Assembly: GCA_014706385.1 (NCBI GenBank) | Contig: JACGZH010000005.1 | Coordinates: 744,001 to 808,000 of the forward strand | DNA: 64,000 nucleotides | From: Phaffia rhodozyma | Lineage: Eukaryota; Basidiomycota; Tremellomycetes; Cystofilobasidiales; Mrakiaceae | Direction: 5' to 3' | Shown here: positions 57,410-64,000 of the stretch, piece after piece | Layout of the letters: each line of letters starts with the position of its first letter | How positions within the stretch are numbered: position 1 is the first letter of the stretch | Notes under the pieces: generated by a model | The model's database searches: none | Told to the model about the DNA's origin: nothing | Seen by the model: the letters and a program-made list of their open reading frames with translations, nothing else | Program-made: the position numbers and the translations under genes

Positions 57410-59513
57410 TCATACTTCCTCCTCGTCATCTCCGTTCGTCCACCCAAGGACATCTGTCAGATCTTTAGGCGGTGGACCTCCACGACCGGTCCCGTTTGGA
57501 TCGGTAGGTTTTCTCCAGCCCCAGGCCTTCTGCTTTTCAGCCGACATCTATTTATCCAGAGTAAGAAATTGGGTAGAAACAGAGAGGTCATTCATGAGCT
57601 CGTTCCTCGTCTTGAGAAACCGAAAGAGACAGGTACAGAAGAAAGAGGAACGAACCTTTCCTTCCAACAAATCTGCCACTTCAGACCCTACGTACGGGAT
57701 CGTATGAAACGAGTGTCCACTATCTCCTGTAGTCAAAAACAACCCTCGCCACCTTGGATCTTCGGTAAAGAGCCATTCGGCATCAGCCGTATCCGTGCAC
57801 CAACACATCTTGGCGCCAACGAGAGGACGGTCTTGGAAGTCAGGAAGAAGGGTAGAAATGAGGTATTTAATATCATCCAATCCTTCGGTAGGAATAGTGT
57901 CTGTACGAAGAGTACAAGAAGCAGAAGTTCAGACTGAGAGTGTTTAGAAAAGGTGAAAATGAGCAGTGGACAAACCAGTAGGGTGTACGGCATGGGATCG
58001 CGGAACGGATATATCTTGAGGATGAGAAGTCCCAAAGGGAGTTTGCGAATGAAGAATCCGAGTCTACACAGAGTCACAACGAGAGAGGAGAACCTGATCT
58101 GTAAAAGGAGAGCTGAGGAGGAAAGTGATTATCGGTAGAGGATGACATACATATCCAGAAAACTCATTGCAAAGCTAATCATCGAGAAAGCAAAGGTCTG
58201 TCAGTGACTACTCGAAACCTTCAATGACAGGAGGATGCACGTACTTTCAATAGACCAGTCTCCTCGTCAGGCTCGATGAAGAATCCTAGTTGGTCATCGT
58301 ACAGCACCGGTATGTTCTTAAATGATTTCACTTCCTCTGAAGTTAACTGTATATGAGCTAGCACCCAACACTATGAGCGCGCGAGATGAATATTCGTTCT
58401 GATCAGAAAAAAGAGACTGTTTTCAAGCCAAAGATTAAACTGAACGTACTTTACTAATGCATTGTCCTTTAAGATCGATCAGACTTGGAGTCCATGCTCC
58501 ACAAGCCATGATCACTCTGTCGGCTTTGTGTATGGTCCCATCAGCTGTCTCCACTCCAACGCAGACCTTACCGGAAGCTGAGAGGACGGGTCGTTTGAAT
58601 TTCCCAGACCTATCTATCAGAGAGACATGTCAGAATAAGAAGAGCGGAAGGGCCTGACTAGATATAAGAGCAGGGAAGAGATGATTTGATGAATAGATAT
58701 CCTTGCTCACGGTCCAAAGATCATCTGGACACCCAGCCGAGAGAGCTCTCTACCGACGGACGAGATGGTATCTTTAGCTGCTACCCAACCCGAGTCGGGC
58801 ACCCAAAGTCCTTTCCAATCCTTTAGAATGTAGAGTATGGACGTGAATCACTTAAGGTTTGTGTAGAGCTCATAAATTAAAACCACTCCTGACCTTGAGA
58901 TTGCCTTTGGCAAGTTGTGGGATCTTGGACACGATCGCCTCTCCCGAGTCAAGCCACTCGTAGTTTTTGCCATACCCATCGGCCTTAGCCGAATCGTATG
59001 CCGCTCTCAGCTTTGCGATCTTTTCGGGGAATCTATGCGCACCTGTTACCTATTGGCGTTCAAACAAACAGATCAAAACACAGAGTAGAGTGGTAGGCTT
59101 TGTGAAAACAGACTTTACCCTGCCTGTCTCATGGTAGTAGGGACTAAACACTGGGTCCTCTCTCCATCCTTTCATGATCTCGCCGCTGAGCTGACCCCTC
59201 CATCCCTCTTTAACGGCTCCTCCGGCAATCTACCTCCGACCGATTCGATGCAGAATGATCAGCAATGATGGCATCAGCGTTAATTATTGTGTGCAAAAAC
59301 GTCGAAAAGGAACGATAGATATACCTTATTAAGATCAAATCCAGCCGACTGAGCCGAAGGGATCTCGAACTCGTCCAACACGACCACGTTTACGTATCCT
59401 CTCCTGGCCAGATGGAGTGCGGTCGAGGACCCGATGGTACCTCCACCTCCAACTACTATGATTCTTGACTGATGCGTCAAAGGAGGATATTTCTCATCCG
59501 ACATCGACTGCAT
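57410..59513 (-). CDS. FAD-dependent oxidase of the DAO family (fructosyl-amine oxidase-like)
   Basis: The dinucleotide-binding fold is SRIIVVGGGGTIGSSTALHL, then YVNVVVLDEFEIPSAQSAG. Downstream come GWRGQLSGEIMKGWREDPVF, YYHETG, VTGAHRFPEKIAKLRAAYD, DWKGLWVPDSGWVAAKDTIS, RVIMACGAWTPSLIDLKGQ, ISFAMSFLD, RPLVGAKMCWCTDTADAEWL and TTGDSGHSFHTIPYVGSEVA. The CWCTDT and GDSGHxFxxxPxxG motifs place it among amadoriases, saccharopine/sarcosine oxidases and relatives, where Cys often carries FAD. The C-terminus ends NGDDEEEV (TGA at 57410-57412), so the usual SKL peroxisome signal is absent. Starts at 59513 or 59504 precede the FAD motif; an open extension to 59696 is not supported. It oxidises an N-alkyl amino acid or Amadori product; the substrate is unknown. 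Confidence 0.8.
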
Positions 59514-60069
59514 GGGTAGGGGAGGTGTGGTGTGCAGAGTTGCTGATGGCGATTTCAAATCAGACTGCACAGAGAGATTATGCGGAGAATGCGATTGAGC
59601 GAGTCCCAGCGCATCAGAAACCAACGGAAAACAAGACGACGTCGAATACAAAGGGGATCCGTAACAAGACATCTGGGCCAGAAGAATTACGACCAAGACC
59701 GAAAGCTACTCTCTCCGATCCGAATGCTCAGAATGGTGTACCAACTGAATCCTCCGACTTCCCCAGAGACCGGGGTTCGAGGCTTTTACCTAGGCGGGTA
59801 TCCCGCTTACGTAATTTAAATCTGGTACGCGCTCTCGGACCCCTCTGCCCACAAAAGACGCTCCATCTCTTTTCTGTTTGAGTTCTGAGAACTCTTAAAG
59901 AGAACGGAAAGTGTTCAAATCCCCATCTCCTTTTCTCCTTCTTACTTCCATCTCCCATCTCATCTCTCATCTCTCCTTTCTCCTTTCTTGTCCTTATTCT
60001 CCTTCTCCGTTTTCCAAAGAGACCGCATACAACACATCCAGAAACACATCCATCAGTCTCCCTTCAACC
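59514..60069. promoter_or_regulatory. Divergent promoter: oxidase (-) / branching enzyme (+)
   Basis: 556 bases between the chosen starts. From about 59910 it is strongly CT-rich on the plus strand, the usual leader of highly expressed genes in this window. GTAATTTAAATCTGGTACGC near 59811 contains an AT-rich core. Confidence 0.4.
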
Positions 60070-63000
60070 ATGTCCAGCAGTGTCGCATCGCGTCCCACGG
60101 ATGGGTGAGTAACTCTCTTTTCTGTCGTCATCTCCACCCATCGCTGATAACCATCTCCATCTCGTTTGCCGTTCTGACTTTCAGAACCGCCGTCGTCCAG
60201 ACCGATCCCTAGTAAGGCCCTGGCTCATCTCCCGATCCTCTAGTCGATATCTGAGAAGCGGTTAAGTCTCGAACACTGATCATCACCTATATCGTTCATT
60301 CAATCTAACGTTGAAACACCAGCCTGGAACCGTTCGCCCCCTTCTTCAAGAAACGATTCGATACCTATCTTAATTGGGTCAAGACCATCAACGAGAACGA
60401 AGGAGGAATCGACAAGTTCTCCAAAGGTTGGGAGGGTCCCAACGGATTGGTGAGTACAAATTGGTCGTTTTGATGGCATCAGATTTTGAATCTCAAACAC
60501 TCCAATGCGCGCTTGGTATATCTTGGTCGCAGGGTCTGCAAATTCTTCCGGACAACAGTATCCTTTACCGAGAATGGGCTCCTGGAGCTTCTCAGGCTTC
60601 ATTAATCGGAGACTTCAGTACGTCTTTCATGTCATCTTCTCTATCTGACGGTCACTCATTTACCATGATACTCGATGTTACTCTTCCTTGTCTTCCTTTA
60701 GACAATTGGGACAAGACCTCACACCCAATGACGCGAAACCCATTCGGAACGTTCGAGGTTCGAATCCCCGCTACATCTGGCGGACAGCCGGCTATTGCAC
60801 ATGATTCAAAAGTCAAGGTTTGTGGAGCCCCGGATGAATTTGGGAAGACTTTGTTTCAAAATTGACTTTGTTCTTGCGCTTGTCACGGGGCGTTCGTCCG
60901 TACAGATTCATCTCAAATTCAAGTCTGGAGGCGAGGGAGATCGGTTGCCTGCTTGGATGTAAGCAATATCTCGACAGTGCTATGAAAGATGCGCTCATAA
61001 ACACTTTCGGTCTGACGATTTGTACCATCTTTCGTACAGCACTCGCGTTACACAAGATCTCTCTGTTTCACCTGTATACGATGCCCGATTCTGGAACCCT
61101 CCCCAGAAATACCAATTCAAAAACCCACGACCTGTCGCCGAGATGAAGCGAATTGCTGAGAATGGAGGAATCAAGATCTATGAGGCTCATGGTAAAATAC
61201 TCTCTTTCTGGACTGGTGTAACGCACCAGCTTTCCTTACGCCATATTCTAAATCTTTACTCTGTACTGCTCGTCACCCATTCTAGTCGGAATCTCTACTC
61301 CCGAGGGTAGAGTTGGAACCTACAAGGAGTTTGAAAGGGACATGCTCCCGAGGATCAAGGCTCTAGGCTACAATACTATCCAAATGTGAGAACCTCTTCG
61401 TAGACTGCTGCTTTTCTTTGTGTATAGTCAATGTACCAACATCTTCGGGCTTCTTTGATCAGGATGGCAATTATGGAGCACCCTTACTACGCTTCATTCG
61501 GATACCAGGTTACCTCGTTCTTCTCCGTTTCATCCAGATACGGAACTCCCGAAGATCTCAAGAGTCTGATCGATACGGCCCACGGGATGGGGCTCACTGT
61601 GCTGTTAGATATGGTGCACAGTCATGCTTGCAAAAATATCTTGGATGGGTCAGTAAATTCAAACCAGTAGCTATAGGCTAGTACGACGTCACTTGATCCA
61701 TGCTAACGCGCTGAGCACCTTTCGTGTAACGTCCTGCGATTGTCTTCACGCCTTATAGAATCAATGAGTTCGATGGTACAGATCATCAGTACTTTCACTC
61801 TGGACCTAAAGGAAAGCATGAGCTTTGGGACTCGTTCGTTCTCGTTTATTCTCCTATAGCAAGACACCTGGCCTAGCTCATGTCTGATCATGCGACTTGC
61901 TCTCTGTCAACTATCTCTCTTACCTTTCATGCAGGCGATTATTCAACTACGGTAGCCACGAAGTGCTGAGATTCTTACTCTCAAACCTTCGATTCTACAT
62001 GGAGGAGTATCAGTTTGATGGGTTCAGGTTTGATGGAGTTACGAGCATGATGTATACCCATCACGGAATCGGAACGGGTTTTTCTGGTCAGTCGCCCTTC
62101 ATGTCCATCTCATCGTTAAGAACAATAGACCTGATGTTTTATTGCGCTTTTGCTTAACCAGGTGGATACCATGAGTATTTCGGACCCAATGTCGACGACG
62201 AAGCCGTTGTCTACATGATGCTAGTGAGTTCAGATCGTATGGCTTAAAAGAAGTATGATGACGCCAACAGCATATCTCATTTTTTCTGTTGAACTAGGCA
62301 AACTCAATGATCCGATCTCTTTACCCATCCTCAATTACCATCGCCGAGGATGTGTCAGGCATGCCCGCGCTTTGCGTACCTGTAGCAGATGGAGGAGTCG
62401 GGTTTGACTACCGACTTGCTATGGCCGTGCCAGATATGTGGATCAAACTGCTCAAAGAGAAGTCCGACGATCAGTGGGATATTGGAAACATCGTGTTCAC
62501 GCTGATCAACCGAAGACACGGAGAGAAGAGTATTGCGTACGCGGAGAGTCACGATCAAGCATTGGTCGGTGACAAGACGCTCGCTTTCTGGTTGATGGAC
62601 AAAGAAATGTGTTAGTAGTTTAAGCAAAAGCAGTCGATTCAATTGACTGCGTTTATCATAGACAATTGGCGATCATCTAACACGTTATGTTGGTTGGACC
62701 AGACACCCACATGTCAGACCTGACGGAAATGACTCCTGTTATCGAGCGTGGATTGGGATTCCACAAGCTCATTCGGTTCGTCTCGTTCGTGGACTAGGCG
62801 TTTCTACTCAAGCTAATCTGCCATCTTGTCGTTATTCCGAACAGACTCATCGTCCATACTTTGGGAGGAGAGGGATATCTTAACTTTGAAGGAAACGAGT
62901 TTGGACACCCAGAGGTTTGTGGCCTGTTACTCCGTATATGAACGTCTACATTTATTAAACTAACTTTTGTCTGCTTTTTTTCATTTGATGGTCTAGTGGC

Positions 63001-63648
63001 TTGATTTCCCTCGAGAGGGAAACGGAAACTCCTTCCACTATGCTCGTCGACAATTCAATCTCATTGAGGATGATTTGTTGCGATACAAATACTTGTACAA
63101 CTTTGATGCAGAGATGAACAATGTAGAGCGCAAGTACCGATGGCTTGAAGCTCCTCAAGTATGTATTTCTGTTGTCTCAGCGTCCAGGATTGCAACACTC
63201 AATATGCTGATGTCTGAAATGTCTTCTACATTCTTTATAGGCATACGTGTCTCTGAAGAACCAACAGGACAAAGTGATCGTCTTCGAGCGTGCCGGCTTG
63301 CTCTTCATCTTCAACTTTGGACCCCAATCCTTCGTGGACTATCGAGTTGGTGTCGAGGAAGCAGGCACATATAATGTTGTGTTGTCCTCAGACGAGAAGC
63401 GATTTGGCGGGTTCGATCGAATTGCGTTGGATACCAAGCACTTTACTACACCCATGGAGTGGAACAACAGAAAGAACTGGTCCGTCCATTCATCTATTCT
63501 CAAAACCTCACCTGCGCAACCTTAGCATGGTAAATACTAAACCTGGTTACTTTTTGTTCATTCGTTATCTTTCCGGGATCTTCTGATCATCAGGCTTCAG
63601 GTGTACGCGCCATCTCGAACGGCTATGATTCTCGCCAAAACTGCTTAA
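60070..63648 (+). CDS. GLC3: 1,4-alpha-glucan branching enzyme (glycogen branching)
   Basis: It starts [12 protein letters not shown] at 60070; a 27-nt exon gives TAVVQTDP. The CBM48-like N-domain reads [20 protein letters not shown] and [19 protein letters not shown]. The GH13 barrel follows: [75 protein letters not shown] (Asp nucleophile), [17 protein letters not shown] (Glu acid) and [19 protein letters not shown]. The C-domain has [20 protein letters not shown] and [19 protein letters not shown]. It ends [17 protein letters not shown] with TAA at 63646-63648. All catalytic motifs are intact, in about 14 exons. It makes alpha-1,6 branches in glycogen in the cytosol and lies 18 kb from the debranching enzyme, same strand. 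Confidence 0.95.
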
Positions 63649-64000
63649 GCGACTGAATACGTCTCTTGTATTTCCCTCCCGGTCGATCCTTTGGCCGGCG
63701 TGGCTTTCCCCTCTCTTTCCTATATCGCTTTCTGTCTACCTTCCTGCTTTATTCGTACTTAATACTGTTTATCAGTTGTCGTAATGATCCAATCTCGTTG
63801 TGTTTTCATAGTCTACATCTTTCCTCTTATTCAAAATCCTTTGTTTCGATCTCTGCCCTCTCGATTGCTTATTCCGTCACAAAGTCATTTGCTCTATTTG
63901 TCTGTTTGTGTACCAAAAAAGATCCACATGGGTGTTTCATCTGTCACTCGTCCACCGGGGTAGACTGTGTACCACATAACTTCTCCTTCCATCAAACCAG
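63649..64000. other. 3' region of GLC3, no further gene seen
   Basis: Pyrimidine-rich sequence after the GLC3 stop. No start of another gene was recognised before the window ends. Confidence 0.5.

Noticed and set aside
60757..60767. GGTTCGAATCC, a tRNA B-box look-alike
   Set aside because: It lies in a GLC3 exon ([10 protein letters not shown]) and no A box or cloverleaf is present around it.

Overview
The window looks like nuclear DNA of a basidiomycete yeast. Genes are dense and split by many short GT-AG introns, and some exons are only 6 to 25 nt long. Leaders are pyrimidine-rich and proteins carry long Ser, Pro, Gln and His tracts. The protein set is typically fungal: GH18 chitinase, HEM25-type carrier, OM14-type outer membrane protein, RHO3-type GTPase, glycogen enzymes. 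Almost all arginines in the ribosomal protein uL2 gene are CGA. I suspect Cystofilobasidiales or another Tremellomycete (Phaffia-like), but that is inference. Exon joins were worked out by eye from GT/AG sites, reading frame and remembered family motifs; no alignment was run.

Layout. 1-5 kb: possible start of a minus-strand gene, ARL8 GTPase (-), SWS1-like SWIM zinc-finger protein (+), mitochondrial ribosomal protein bL35m (-). 5.9-11.2 kb: nuclear protein with a 4CXXC_R1 zinc finger and a DDT-like region (+). 11.7-19.7 kb: small unknown protein (-), OM14-like protein (+), RKM4/SETD6-like SET methyltransferase (-), GT31 glycosyltransferase (+), LSB1-like SH3 protein (+). 19.9-21.2 kb: GC-rich island with a broken Fanzor (eukaryotic TnpB-like, RNA-guided nuclease) on the minus strand. 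21.9-29.9 kb: ribosomal protein uL2 (+), HEM25/SLC25A38 glycine carrier (-), DapA-family aldolase (-), ketopantoate-reductase-like protein (+).

30-47 kb: large disordered protein of unknown role (-), glycogen debranching enzyme (+), forkhead transcription factor (-). 49-64 kb: ESF1 ribosome-biogenesis factor (+), membrane-anchored GH18 chitinase (-), RHO3-like GTPase (+), DAO-family flavoprotein oxidase (-), glycogen branching enzyme (+).

Most of the window is ordinary housekeeping sequence in convergent and divergent pairs. The most unusual item is the Fanzor relic at 19.9-20.9 kb. It keeps the C-terminal RuvC glutamate, the Cys motif and the NRDGNA motif, but the reading frame is broken upstream and no RuvC-I Asp motif was found. 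Other points: functional motifs carried on microexons, a probable GC-AG intron and two Gly-to-Ala changes in ARL8, a telomere-like TTAGGGTTA motif upstream of two mitochondrial-protein genes, extreme CGA use in uL2, and debranching and branching enzymes within one 27 kb stretch.
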